Shown here: positions 23,528-34,930 of the stretch, one piece after another
How positions within the stretch are numbered: position 1 is the stretch's first letter
How the letters are laid out: each line of letters begins with the position of its first letter
Assembly (NCBI GenBank): GCA_028564925.1
Contig: CM053031.1
Location: forward strand, 93,585,273-93,649,272
Reading direction: 5' to 3'
Source: Lithobates sylvaticus
Taxonomy: Eukaryota; Chordata; Amphibia; Anura; Ranidae
Length of the DNA: 64,000 nucleotides
Position numbers and translations under genes: made by a program
Notes under the pieces: generated by a model
What the model was told of the DNA's origin: nothing
Database searches by the model: none
What the model saw: the letters and a program-made list of their open reading frames with translations, nothing else

Positions 23528-24831
23528 TTAAAAGAAACTCCAATTGTGATGAGGTCTGAAAGCTCTATTTGCTTAACCTGACTTTTTGAGTACATAACTT
23601 CAGCCATTTTGTGTCTTATTTTGGGTGGAAACACTGCTTCTTGATGTCTGTATGTGACGTCTTCTTTTCTCTTTGCTTGATGTATCATCAGTGGGAATCA
23701 AACCTCTAAACTAGATTGGCTGGTAAAGAACATTAAAGCTGACCTTCAGTCAGTTGTAAAAATTCCCAGTTCAGTGTCCCCGCCACCTGTACTGCAAAGG
23801 TTAATTCTTAATTTTGTCTAGGAATTAGGAAATAAGCAGTAATAGCATTATTTATGGCTTCCACAGGCTACTTCACTGCTGTACGACTGAGCCTGGAAAG
23901 CTAAAGCTCTTTACCACTTGACTGGTTGCGGCCTCTCTAACATCATTATGTACAGCCCTGCCACAAAAGGACCAGCTGACACCATGCTAGTGATTCTCTC
24001 GGTATCGGTGTTGACAAGGACTAGGCTGGAACCCAGTCTGTAATGCTGATTTAGTTAGAATAAAAGCATGAAAGCTTTAAAAGGAGGGTGGTGCTTGAAA
24101 TCATTGTTCTTCCTCTGTTAACCATGTTACCCTCAATGAAACATGTGCAGTCATCATTGCTTTGCACAAAGAGATTCACAGGCAAGGATATTGCTGCTAC
24201 TAAGATTGCACCTTAATCAACCATTTATCGGATCATCAAGAACTTCTAGGACAGAGGTTTAATTGTTGTGAAGAAGGCTTCAGGGCACCCAAGAAAGTCT
24301 AGCCAGCGTCAGGACTTCTCCTACAGTTGATTGAGCTATGGGATCGGGGCACCACCAGTGCAGAACTTGCTCAGGAATGGCAGCAGGTAGGTATGAGTGC
24401 ATCTGCACGCACAGTGAGGCAAAGACTTTTCGAGGATGGCCTGGTGTCGAGAAGCACAGCAAAGTACCCACTTCTTTTCCAAAAAAAACATCAGGGACAG
24501 ACTGGTATTCTGCAAAAGGTACACGGATTGGACTGCTGAGGACTGGGGTAAAGTATAAAATATAGAAAGATAAGCTATGGGGGGTACCTCGTCCTATTGA
24601 ATTTATAAAAGAAAGGAACAAGAGGGGGTTTAGCCAACCTGACGGACTATCACGGTACCTGAACAAAGTCGGATATTGAATACTGTATAATTTCTTTAAA
24701 TTAATTTTTTATTATAACAAAATAGAAAACGTTATGTATATGAACATTAAAAAGAAAACATTCGTTGAATGTATAGCATACATACAGACATGGTAAGTTA
24801 CATTGATCTTTCAGATATGCTAGTTATGTGG

Positions 24832-24868
24832 TGGTTGACGCGTTTCGCCTATGGCTTCATCAGAACCA
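24832..24868 (-). ncRNA. Hammerhead ribozyme, type I minimal (left arm)
   Basis: On the minus strand: stem I tggtt / aacca; core CTGATGA; stem II gcc-ata-ggc; core GAAA; a tiny stem III (ac-gc-gt); cleavage triplet GTC. All core positions match the hammerhead consensus. The very short stem III resembles hammerheads of Penelope-like elements, which may act as dimers. Confidence 0.88.
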
Positions 24869-26263
24869 ACAAACAGCAATTCTAATATCTGTGATATATT
24901 CTAAAAGAAAAAAAATGAAAATTACTTATGAGTGAACCACATTGCAATCTCGAATATACCTTGGGATGTTATTGATAGCGACCTATTGTCCTGGTAAATA
25001 TTTAATGGCTCAATAAGTACCTTTGTGGCTTGTATTCCTGTTTAAGGATGTCCACTCAACTGGTGGAAATATAGCTTAATGTTGTTACCTAGGAGTGAAA
25101 AATCGAACTAATTGCCAGAAAATAAAAACTTTTTGGGGATTGTAGCACTATCTGGAGTAGAGACAGATGAAAAGAGGGGAGAAGGAAAGAAGAAAGGAAT
25201 AAAAGGGAAGGGAGAAGCAGGTCAAAAAAAAAAAAGGGGGATAAATACCCACGGGGAAGGAGGGGGGGGGGGGAGGTCTGGGGAGGTGGAAGGGGAAGAC
25301 GCATCAAATCAAAGACGAGCTCATTATGCATTGCCGGTAGAAGTGGCTGAATACTTACATATGATAAATAAATATAATTCTAAGATGAAGAGATCTGTAG
25401 TCCGCCTTAGTGATGCTGATGACAATAGAAATAATAAGTAGGTATTGTCTGCCTAAGGACAACGAATATAATAGATTATTTTTTTAGATTATTTTATCTG
25501 GGTCCTGTTTTAAATAGGTTTCCAGTTACTCAATTTTATTTAATTTAAGTCCTACCTAGATGGAGTCTTCACAAAATTTCTTAACCCGAAATACCATGGA
25601 CTAAGCCCATGTTGAAAAAGTCCTTATAAGGAGACATTTGTGTGGATTTCTGGTGGAAAAAGGAATAAAAACATTCATCTAATAATAGAGATATTTGGTG
25701 GTAGTCAGGCTTTTACAAACGGTAAAAGAGCGAGCCAAACTACACAGGGGTAAATCTAGTTTCCCCCAGATTGTACCTTTGGGTGTGTATCATGAACTTC
25801 CTTGCCTGGGAAGGGCAGCCTGAAGACTTATGGGAAACAAATCCCATTAGCTGTAAAATCCAACAATTTGTCTGCAACAACAGATAGATCAATAAGGGGA
25901 TGTCCAGTAGGTATAATATTGATAAATCAGGTTACCCTCAAAAAAACCCATTGGTATAGCTCACCAAGGGTCAATTGGGGGAATGAAATACCAAGGTAAC
26001 ATGTATAAGATCAGTGGCAATGCATACCTCAAACTCAGAGTTAAATTAGGCCAGCTTCCCAGCACTTCATCTGCAGCATTTGTGCTGCAGGAGTGCTGGT
26101 TATATAGTGGGGATTACCGCCTAACAGGGCGGATGATGATCAAAAACATATGAAACAGCTGGTTGGATGTATGTGTAGCTGAGCCCAAACTTAATGGGCA
26201 TGCGTCAGCTAGTGGCCGGCCCCACTCATGGCAGGGAGAGGTCCGCCGCGCCGATATGCGCGT

Positions 26264-26470
26264 CTATTCTCTGATATAGGCCAGTGCGCATGCGCCAGTT
26301 AATGGCGTCAACAGCGTCTCACCATGGAGACCCAGCGGGCATAAATGTGCCGTCTGGAGTAGTCCAGCGCATGCGTGGCTCCGCACCAGCGGCGTCGCCA
26401 GCGTCTCACCATGGAGACCACATATCAAGCAGCGCGCCGTCCAATACACTCCGGCGCATGCGCAGAAAGA
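26264..26470. promoter_or_regulatory. GC-rich block with NRF-1-like palindromes in the fold-back element
   Basis: gtgcgcatgcgcc (about 26284), agcgcatgcgtgg (about 26366) and ggcgcatgcgcag (about 26453) each match the NRF-1 consensus core GCGCATGCG. A segment containing ccagcgtctcaccatggaga occurs twice (about 26302 and 26392). This may be an element promoter; that role is inferred. Confidence 0.4.
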
Positions 26471-27373
26471 AAAGTTACGGACTTAGACTGCAATTAGGAG
26501 GCTTGGGCCATTAGTAGACATAGGTAGTTGAGAAAACAGATAATTGTAGGGCTAGAAGACCAAGCCATCTCGAAGCTGGCAGCATCATTGACTATATATG
26601 GGATGCTGACCTTCAATTCGTTGGTTAGGGCTAGTGAGACCTAATGTTGTTATAAAAATAAAAATAAAAGTTATACCGAATATCGCAATTAGAGAGGCCT
26701 TAAGGAGTTATATAGAGAGTTCGGGATAAGATGGTAGTGCCTCCCACAAAATTGAGCAGGTTGGTGAAAAACTTAAACACAAAAGGAAACAGGCAATACG
26801 GGGAAAAAAGCAAAAAAAAAAAAAAGGAGGGAAAGCTTAGATAGTGCTAAAATTGTATGGGGTCGAGATGTGAGAGAGGGCCCCCTCTGAACCCTCCACC
26901 GCAGCGCCAGCCACCATGGGAGGGATGGGCAAGATGAAAGACGCCAAACATACCCTCTATTATACCCATACCCGTATTTATCCCCCTTTTTTTTTTTTTT
27001 TTTTTTTTTGACCTGCTTCTCCCTTCCCTTTTATTCCTTTCTTCTTTCCTTCTCTCCCCTCCTCCCCTCTTTTCATCTGTCTCTACTCCAGATAGTGCTA
27101 CAATCCCCAAAAAGTTTTTATTTTCTGGCAATTAATTCGATTTTTCACTCCTAGGTAACAACATTAAGCTATATTTCCACCAGTTGAGTGGACATCCTTA
27201 AACAGGAATACAAGCCACAAAGGTACTTATTGAGCCATTAAATATTTACCAGGACAATAGGTCGCTATCAATAACATCCCAAGGTATATTCGAGATTGCA
27301 ATGTGGTTCACTCATAAGTAATTTTCATTTTTTTCTTTTAGAATATATCACAGATATTAGAATTGCTGTTTGT

Positions 27374-27410
27374 TGGTTCTGATGAAGCCATAGGCGAAAC
27401 GCGTCAACCA
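27374..27410 (+). ncRNA. Hammerhead ribozyme, type I minimal (right arm)
   Basis: The same 37 bases as the left-arm ribozyme, on the plus strand: tggtt, CTGATGA, gcc-ata-ggc, GAAA, GTC, aacca. No change in any core base. Confidence 0.88.
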
Positions 27411-28569
27411 CCACATAACTAGCATATCTGAAAGATCAATGTAACTTACCATGTCTGTATGTATGCTATACATTCAACAAATGTTTTCTTTTTAATGTTC
27501 ATATACATAACGTTTTCTATTTTGTTATAATAAAAAATTTATTTAAAGAAATTATACAGTATTCAATATCAGACTGGGGTAAAGTAATTTTCTCTGATGA
27601 ATCTTTTTCGATTGTTTGGGGCAAACGGAAAAAACCTTGTCCAGAGAAGAAAAGGTGAGCGCTAACATCAGTCCTGTGCCATGCCAACAGTAAAGCATCC
27701 TGAGACCATTTATGTGTGGGGTTGCTTCTCAGCCAAGGGAGTGGGTTCACTCACAATTTTGCTTAAGAACACAGCCCTGAATAAAGAATGGTACAAAAAC
27801 ATCCTCCGAGAGCAACTTCTCCCAACCATCCAAGAACAGTTTGGTGACAAACAATGCCTTTTCCAGCATGATGGAGCAAAGGGATAACTAAGTTGCTAGG
27901 GGAACAAAACATCTAAATTTTCGGTCCATGGCCAGGAAACTCCCCAGACCTTAATCCCATTGAGAACTTGTGGTCAATCCTCAAGAGGCAGGTGAACAAA
28001 AAGAAAATAACCCTGCAAATTCTGAAAAACTCCAAGCATTGATTATGCAACAATGGGCTGCTATCAGTCAGGATGTGGCCCAGAACTGGATTGGCAGCAT
28101 GCCAGGGCGAATTGCAGAGGTCTAGAAAAAGAAAGGTCAACACTGACTCTTTGCATAAACGTAATGTAATTGTCAATAAAAGCCTTTGACATTTATGAAA
28201 TGCTTGTAGTTATACATCAGTATGCCATATACATCTGAAAAAAAGAACTAAAAGCACTGAAGCAGCAGGCTTTGTGAAAATTAATATTTGTGTCATTATC
28301 ATAACTTTTGGTCAGGGCTGTACATGTGGTCGGGCCTTTGACAGACTCGCATATAATGCAGCCATCAAAGTTTATCACAACATTGCTCAGCGCTGAGATA
28401 AAAATAAGCCTTGTATCATTTTGTTTCTTTTAGATCAAAGGGATGAACTTAGGTCTGCAAATGAGGGCAGTTTTACCACTCTAAGACTAAGCCTTTTTCT
28501 GACACTTGTTGCTTACAAGTTGAAATCAGTATTTTTTGCTAGAAAGTTACTTAAAATCCCCCAAACATT

Positions 28570-28860
28570 TTATATATAATTTTTTTTTTTTTTAACAGAG
28601 ACCCTAGAAAATAAAATGGCGGTCGTTGCAATATTTTATGTCACACTGTATTTGCGCAGCGGTCTTTCAAACGCATTTTTTTGGGGGGGAAAAATACACT
28701 TTAGTTTATTAAAAAAACTAAAAAGTAAAGTTAGCCCATTTTTTCTGAATAATGTGAAGGATGATGTTACACTAAGAATCGTGATCTTTATTATAAGCAA
28801 AAAAATTGTGATTCTCATTTTATCCAGAATCGTGCAGCTCTAACTGGAATGAATAACTGA
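28570..28860. repeat. Fragment of the repeat family at 32.2-33.6 kb
   Basis: agagaccctagaaaataaaa, tggcggtcgttgcaat and tttcaaacgca align with agaggccctagagaataca, tggtggtcattgcaat and tttcaaacgca at 32335-32412. Confidence 0.7.
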
Positions 28861-29311
28861 GGCTTTTACAAATTAGTGGTTTTCTTTTTTTTTTTTAAAG
28901 TCTCCTATAATAATCAGGTGCACATTATCAGACTTTATTTCTACATCGTATACACATTTTGAAATGCTAGCAGTCCGAGAAGCAAAAACATTTGAGAGAA
29001 ATCACAATTCTAATGTAGGCATGCCAAGGTTTAGTTGGTGTACATTCCATATTGAACCACACATGCTGGAAAATTGTGATATGATGTGCTCGTCTGTACA
29101 CGATCAATGTCATTGTACACTTTAAGTTAATTTTAGTTAAATCAGATCTATTTTTATTGTTGGTCCATGAGCTCTGAATGTTACAGGTTCTCTTTACAAG
29201 ATGACGTTTATTTTTTCTTACGCCCTTGCATCTGGAGATCTATTTGCTGCATTTGGAAAACTGAAGTAATCTTCCCCCGTTTTCCAACTAACATGCAGAA
29301 GTAAACACTCT

Positions 29312-29853
29312 TGTCCTGTTCACACCTAGGCGTTTTGTTTTCAGGCATAAAGTTGTGTGTTTTTTTTTTTTTTTTGCCACGTTTTTGCCACATTTATGTA
29401 CAGGTTAAAAGTTCACCAATGTAAAAAGCAGAAAACGCCTGTAATCTGCCAAAAAAGAAGCTCCTGGACTTTCTTTGAGCTTCAAGCGTTTTGCTTCAGA
29501 TGACAAAACTCTCAGATGTGAACAAGGGGCCATTGAAATGAATGGGATTGGTTTTGTTGGGTGTTTTTAGAGCTGAGGCTTACAGCAGAAAAATGCCCAA
29601 ACCTAGGCGTTTTTGGGCGTTTTTCTGCTCTAACCTCGGCTCTAAAAATGCCCAACAAGAAAATTCACATTAATTTCAATGGCCCCTGTTTACATCTGAG
29701 CGTTCTGTCATCTAAAGTAAAATGCCCCTCGTTCAAAAAAAGTACACAAGCTGCTTTTTTGGCAGATTACAGGTGTTTTAATTCTCTTACATTGGTGACC
29801 TTTTGAACTTCAAAACGCCTGTAAAATAGCAATGCTTAGATGTGAACGGAGCC
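29312..29853. mobile_element. TTA-type MITE, self-complementary
   Basis: Ends tcctgttcacacctagg and gatgtgaacggagcc before TTA. The two halves fold on each other around 29560-29655 (ggtgtttttagagctgaggc against gctctaacctcggctctaaa). Confidence 0.65.
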
Positions 29854-30118
29854 TTATAGTAGTGAGATGGCTACTTTTACCTACCCCACTTATATGCTTA
29901 ACGATACATAAAATAAGTGATTAAAACCTTTCTGTCTATATAAGAAGCAACCCATGCATCTGCTGCTATAATTAAAATTAAGAACAAATGATAAGTGTAG
30001 AAAAGATAAACAATTACATTTATTTATACAGAAAAGAAACGTTGGAATAATTTGAAATAACCAAATATCTCTAGTGATGTTACAGGTACAGTGCTGCTTA
30101 GGCTACAAGGATACTCAA

Positions 30119-30339
30119 AGCGGAAGTAAACCCATCGATTTAACAGTCTAAAAAAAAAAAAGGCATGCCGTGAATGCTAACTGCACATTGGCTGTGCTCT
30201 CAACCAAACAGTCAAACCATCCAATGGTTGGTGTCATAACGGATCACATGTGCAGCACTGTGGCAGTTGAAGATTAAACAGAGGCAAAGATGGCAGCTTC
30301 CTTGGCTGAAAACGATAGGGGGGTTTACTTCCACTTTAA
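30119..30339. mobile_element. Short MITE with aagtggaagtaaaccc-type ends
   Basis: Left end aaagcggaagtaaaccc, right end gggtttacttccactttaa. Part of its interior (ggtgtcataac, gatcacatgtgcagcac) recurs at 35395-35430, and a related left end (ttaaagtggtactaaaccc) is at 31490. Confidence 0.7.
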
Positions 30340-30740
30340 GGCCAAACTCATGTATGGTTACAAAGGACATACACAGGCTATCAATATTTTAAGACAAATC
30401 CTAGGATAGAAAAAGTTACAGAAGAGAAAAGGGACCTAAGATGATACATTACCCACACAGCCCTTATGTGACCATGTTGTCCAGACCATGAGGCTAATAG
30501 AGAGCTAGCATCCCTAGGCTTTTGGTTTTCACTTCGGGTGCCTGTCTGTCCAACGCGTAGTGTCATGCCCACGTGACTTCATCAGACATTTTCATGTCTT
30601 GTAGGATCGAAATATATAAAGATAATTAATATTTATTGTATTTCTTGAAAAGTCTATGGACTAAAGTTTAAGCCATATTAGCTGGACGAATTGCTTCATT
30701 TCTTCATGGGTGTTTGAACAGTTCTAATTACATCTTTACT
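30330..30740 (-). mobile_element. Possible Penelope-like pseudo-LTR relic
   Basis: The minus strand at about 30547-30590 reads CTGATGA, a stem II-like gtcacgtgggcatgac, then ACTA in place of GAAA, and CGCGTT. It is a decayed hammerhead; no coding part is seen. Confidence 0.4.
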
Positions 30741-32150
30741 ATTATTTTTTTTATCCCTTGATGATGCTGCAGAAAATTATGATGTGCTTTTTTGAGCATT
30801 CTCTAAAAGCTATTGTTATAACCACAGTTGAGTTCTTTCTGCTGTGATTTGACATTCAGTCCTGGCCTCCTCAAGCTTTATAAAAGCAGCTAAAGCTATT
30901 CCCTTGTTACCTCTAAAGATAAGTCTGGTGGCTGCTGGTTCAGGAAATAAATGAGCCGTCCGTTTTCCTTTGTTGTTCTGTGAAATGCACAACTAAGGTC
31001 TTTTTCATTTCCTACTGCTGTACAGTTCACAGATGCTGTCACTGCATTTCCTGCCTTACTATGAAGGATAAGGGCATCTCATTTAAGCTGCAAGATGAGA
31101 GCGCACAATGGCATGCATTAATAACTTAACCTTTAAGCTTCATTAAGCCTTCATTATAGGATGGGCAGGAGCTTATTTGGTGGCGTATCCCAGGCTGTCA
31201 CTGTGTGAAGGGCTTTTTAATGCGATGGTTTCTACCTACCATATTATTGGAAATATATGTTGAATTCTTATCACACTCAGAAACTTTTAGTACTTTTTAT
31301 ATAAAGTGCATCAAATAGGCAAAGATTTGTAAAGAAAAACATTTCTCCCTCCTGCATTTCTAACCTGTATTATACAGTAATGACATATTGTAGCTCCGTG
31401 TTTTAACATCATTGTTCTGATTTTCTGTATAATACTTTGTAGTAGATATTTTTCTGATTTAAATGAAACCTTTTCCTTTTACATTGCAGTTAAAGTGGTA
31501 CTAAACCCATCAATTTAATAGTTTTCCAAATTGGTTACATTCAAGGCATGCTGGCATTCAAAGGAAGTGGTTCACTGCTTTAAAACCCAGATCATGGGCT
31601 ATGCATGTATACAGTGATGCAACATCTGCCGTTGCTAAAAGACCTTCACCATCCAATTCAATATTACTTAGTTGTATAGTGTCTTTTGTATCTTTAAGAT
31701 ACAAGGGCATTTGTTTAACCGCTGGTTGCAGGTTAAAATGTACATCTTTGGAATGCGGGGGGCCACAGGCACCAAGTAAGCTCCTTTTTTTTTTTTAATC
31801 TAAAATATTGGCTCTAAAACCTTCATAAGAGTGACCAGTTCTTTTTTGTACCAATCAGTGTGATTGTTTTTCAACAGTCCATAAGTTTCCTGGTCTTTTT
31901 TTTATACCTGCATTAAATAATGGATTAGGGGAGAAACTAACCATAAAGACCACCCCAATCCATCATTTAATGCAGGTTTAAAAAAAAAAAAAAACTATGT
32001 GAAAACAAAGATCTTGTCATTCACCCAGCTGACAAGGGGGAGGTATCATCATTTTAGACAAATGTGACTATCTTCAAGAGATGTCTAAGATTCTTGAAGC
32101 CCAAGAAACTTATGGACTGTTGAGAAAACATCCCACTGATCGGTACAAAA

Positions 32151-32235
32151 GGGTTAGGGTTGGGGTTTGGGTTAGGGGTTAAGATTTTATTTATTGTCTT
32201 ATTATTTTTTTCTTTTAGTTTTTGGGTTAGGGTGT
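32151..32235 (+). repeat. Degenerate telomere-like tract (TTAGGG sense)
   Basis: gggttagggttggggtttgg, then gttaggggttaag, and 40 bases further gggttagggtgttag. Confidence 0.6.
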
Positions 32236-32576
32236 TAGCCATTTGCTTACCCGGCCAATTCTGACACTTCTCTCATATATGTAAAAATCTGTGTTTTTTT
32301 TTTTTGCTTGAAAATTACTTGGAACTTTTTTAGCAGAGGCCCTAGAGAATACAATGGTGGTCATTGCAATTTTTTATGTGGCATCGTATTTGCATAGCGT
32401 TTTTTCAAACGCAATAAACAAAAATTCACTTTAATGAATAAAAAAAACAAAATATGAAAGATGTTATTCCGAGTAAATAGATACCCAACATATCATGCTT
32501 TAAAATTGCACATGCACATGCTCGTGGAATGGCGCCAAACTACGGTACTTAAGAATCTCCATAGGCGACGCTTTTA

Positions 32577-32951
32577 GGCTACTTTCACGCTGGCGGTAAA
32601 GCAGCGCTTTACCATCATTTTAGCGGCGCTGTTCAGCCGCTAGCGGGCCAGATTTAGCCCCCGCTAGCGGCCGAAAAAGGGTTAAAACAGCGGCACTTTG
32701 CAGACGGGTTTGCAGCGCTGCCCCATTGTTTTCAATGGGAAGGGGCGCTTTAGGAGCGCTAAATACATCGCTTCTACAGCGCTCCAAACATGCGGCTTGC
32801 AGGACTTTTTTGACCGTCCTGCAAGTGCACCGCTTCAATGTGAAAGCCCTAAGGGAGTGCATTGAGAATTGAGCGGCTCTTTCAGGGCGCTTTGCAGACG
32901 CTATTTTTTAGCACTTTAGCGCCTGCAAAGCGCCTCAGTGTGAAAGCAGCC
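32577..32951. mobile_element. PIF/Harbinger-like MITE
   Basis: TTA at 32574-32576 and 32952-32954; ends ggctactttcacgctggcgg and cagtgtgaaagcagcc. It belongs to the same broad family as 12614 and 53306. Confidence 0.8.
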
Positions 32952-33223
32952 TTACATTTTCTACGGGTTACCAATTGAGCTACAGAGGATATCTAGTGCT
33001 AAAATCATTGCTCTTGCTCTGATGTTGGTGGCGATACCTTGCGTGTGGTTTGAGCAACTGTTTACATATGTGGGCGTGTTCTACATATACACTCGCCACT
33101 GCATGAGCATGGGGGGTTTCGTGGGCGGTTTAAACTTTTTTTTTTTATTATGATTTCTTTTATTTCATTTTTTTATTTTTACACTATCCCTTTAAAAACT
33201 TTTTTTTTTGATCACTTTTATTC

Positions 33224-33257
33224 CTATCACAAGGAATGTAAACATTCCTTGTGATAG
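33224..33257. repeat. Perfect hairpin 1
   Basis: Arms ctatcacaaggaatgt and acattccttgtgatag, with a 2-base loop. Confidence 0.9.
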
Positions 33258-33284
33258 AAATAAGCAGTGAAGGGTCCTCTTAAT

Positions 33285-33321
33285 GGAGAGATGTGGGGTC
33301 AGTAAGACCCCACATCTCTCC
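33285..33321. repeat. Perfect hairpin 2
   Basis: Arms ggagagatgtggggtc and gaccccacatctctcc, with a 5-base loop agtaa, 27 bases after hairpin 1. Confidence 0.9.
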
Positions 33322-33672
33322 TCTACAATATATAGAAATTATTTTTTATCTAATGCGTTAAAAAAAAAAAAAATGGCCTTGTTTACATTGGGCCGGAAAC
33401 CGGACATGACATCATAGCGTCACTCCAGTCCCCCTAGGCCGTGGAGATGAGCGGAGTCCATCTTTCCTCTGCTCACCTCTGTGACAAAAATTGCTGATTG
33501 AATAAAAACAATACTGGGGTTATGGCATATTGCTGCAGCCATAATCCCGGTATTCCACCTCCTTCCGAGGATTTCTTTTGGCTATGGCCTAGTAAGGAGG
33601 CGATTACCTACTACTACATCTACATAAAAATAGTCAAATAATAAATACAATAAACGAATACGAATGTAATAA

Positions 33673-33720
33673 TTAACCCTTAGCCTAACCCTAAAATAAT
33701 GATAAATACTCTAACCCTAA
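33673..33720 (-). repeat. Degenerate telomere-like tract (CCCTAA sense)
   Basis: aacccttagcctaaccctaa followed by ctctaaccctaac: the opposite sense to the tract at 32151. Confidence 0.55.
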
Positions 33721-33839
33721 CACATAAATTGTTATTTATATTATATTTTTTTTGTTTGGGTGTTTTTTATTGCTTATTATTAATAATAAAAAAAATATGT
33801 AGCACCGGGTTTCTAATGAGCATGCGCTATATGTTTTGT

Positions 33840-34860
33840 CAATGTTCCTAAAACCATAGTTGGGTTTTAGGGTTAATTGCTCTAAATTAGGGTCTCAGTA
33901 CCAGTTTGGCTGAATTGAATTGTGTTCTGCTTGACCATAGGTGTCGCTGTCACCTCTGGCAAGCACGGGAACGCAGTCCGGTTGGACGCATTGGGTGGGA
34001 GTTTCTCTCAGAACCAACCAGTGAGTGTGTTGTCTTGCTGTGCATTCTGGGAGAAGGTACTTAAGGTACTGAGGTCACGTGTTTCTGGGTTCCAGTCCAG
34101 ACAATCGGACTGGAATCGCTCTAGCTCTTTGGTCCTGGTCCTCCTGACCAGCCCTCAGGGGCCCTCATGGCCTGGGGTGTGGATCCATCCATTTCCGAGT
34201 CTCTGGGCTGGCTAGCCCGGGACACAGTAACTGGAAGAAGGATTCTAAGGTGGTCCCGTGCCGTCTTGGTTTTGGAGAGGCCCAGCAACTGAGGACTCTT
34301 CAGAAGAGGGCCACGCACAAGGCTGGCTGCTCGGTAAGAGCCTGGAAGCTAAGTTGAAAGGACACTGGGTGAATCCACACTCATACGGTATCACCGGACC
34401 GGCTGCAAGATACTGGTACCGTATGAGGGTTCTCAAACTTCATATATCCTTCCTTACAACCAAGTCTGTGGCAGAGACTTTTCATTTACAAGTTCTACAA
34501 CCAAGTCTGTGGCAGAGACTTTTCTTTATCTGAATCACCTATGGGTTGCTAAATTCACTGAGAGGAGATTTGTCCGATGCTGAAGCTGTAATATCCAGTT
34601 GCAAATGGCTGTTCCCTGGATTTCAAAGTGAGAGATATTCATTTTCAAGCAGTTCCAAGAGTATCTGAACTTCCTACCTATACCCTCTATTCCTTTATTA
34701 AGAGACTGTGTTTTTTCTACCACTTTTCAAATAAAAATCCCTAAAGTGGATTCTGTGTCAGTCTCTACAGTTCCTTTGGTCCATCTACCTCAGGAAACCC
34801 CTAGACGCATACGAGGTCAAGAAGGTAACGGTAAGCCCAAAAATAACCAGCAGCTCCTTC
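33840..34860 (+). mobile_element. Possible solo LTR-like fossil
   Basis: A GC-richer block with an AATAAA near its end (about 34729) and no coding sequence resembles a long terminal repeat left alone. A 28-base direct duplication (aaccaagtctgtggcagaga..., about 34458 and 34498) is inside. Ends, family and age are uncertain. It would be a broken remnant if real. Confidence 0.25.
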
Positions 34861-34884
34861 GGGGGTTAGTGCTACAAAAAAAAA

Positions 34885-34930
34885 ATATATATATATGTGT
34901 ATATATATATGTGTGTGTGTGTGTGTGTAC
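34885..34930. repeat. (TA)n/(GT)n microsatellite
   Basis: A compound ta then gt dinucleotide run. Confidence 0.9.

Larger units (their letters stand above)
24556..27571. mobile_element. Fold-back, hammerhead-bearing retroelement (Penelope-like, non-autonomous)
   Basis: It is inserted in the Tc1 with a perfect 15-bp duplication, gactggggtaaagta (24541-24555 and 27572-27586). Inverted arms of about 580-600 bp (24672-25248 and 26974-27570) each hold an identical type I hammerhead ribozyme. A 116-bp unpaired tail lies only on the left. The 1.7-kb centre has no recognisable reverse transcriptase or GIY-YIG frame; it includes a GC-rich block with three gcgcatgcg motifs and a duplicated ccagcgtctcaccatggaga-type stretch. 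Penelope-like elements are known for hammerheads, inverted pseudo-LTRs and variable target duplications of this length, hence the assignment. A DNA transposon is less likely because a 15-bp duplication fits none of the usual superfamilies. Confidence 0.75.
23953..28321 (+). mobile_element. Tc1 element split by a 3-kb fold-back insertion
   Basis: Ends cagccctgcc (after TA, 23951-23952) and ggtcagggctg (before TA, 28322-28323). Broken transposase frames run from about 24130 to 24540, then resume at about 27587 with FSDESFSIVWG and continue to [20 protein letters not shown] near 27940-28010. Without the insert the element is about 1.34 kb, normal for Tc1. It has many stops and frame changes, so it is old. 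Confidence 0.85.
32236..33600. repeat. AT-rich repeat unit with paired hairpins, split by a MITE
   Basis: It is shared with 28570-28860 and interrupted by a TTA-flanked MITE at 32577-32951. It contains two perfect 16-bp-armed hairpins (33224-33257 and 33285-33321). It is probably a non-autonomous DNA element; ends are not defined. Confidence 0.5.

Noticed and set aside
28420-28500. Exon-like start after ttttgtttcttttag at about 28434
   Set aside because: The acceptor looks fair but the frame stops after 16 codons, matches no UBE2F segment and has no donor.
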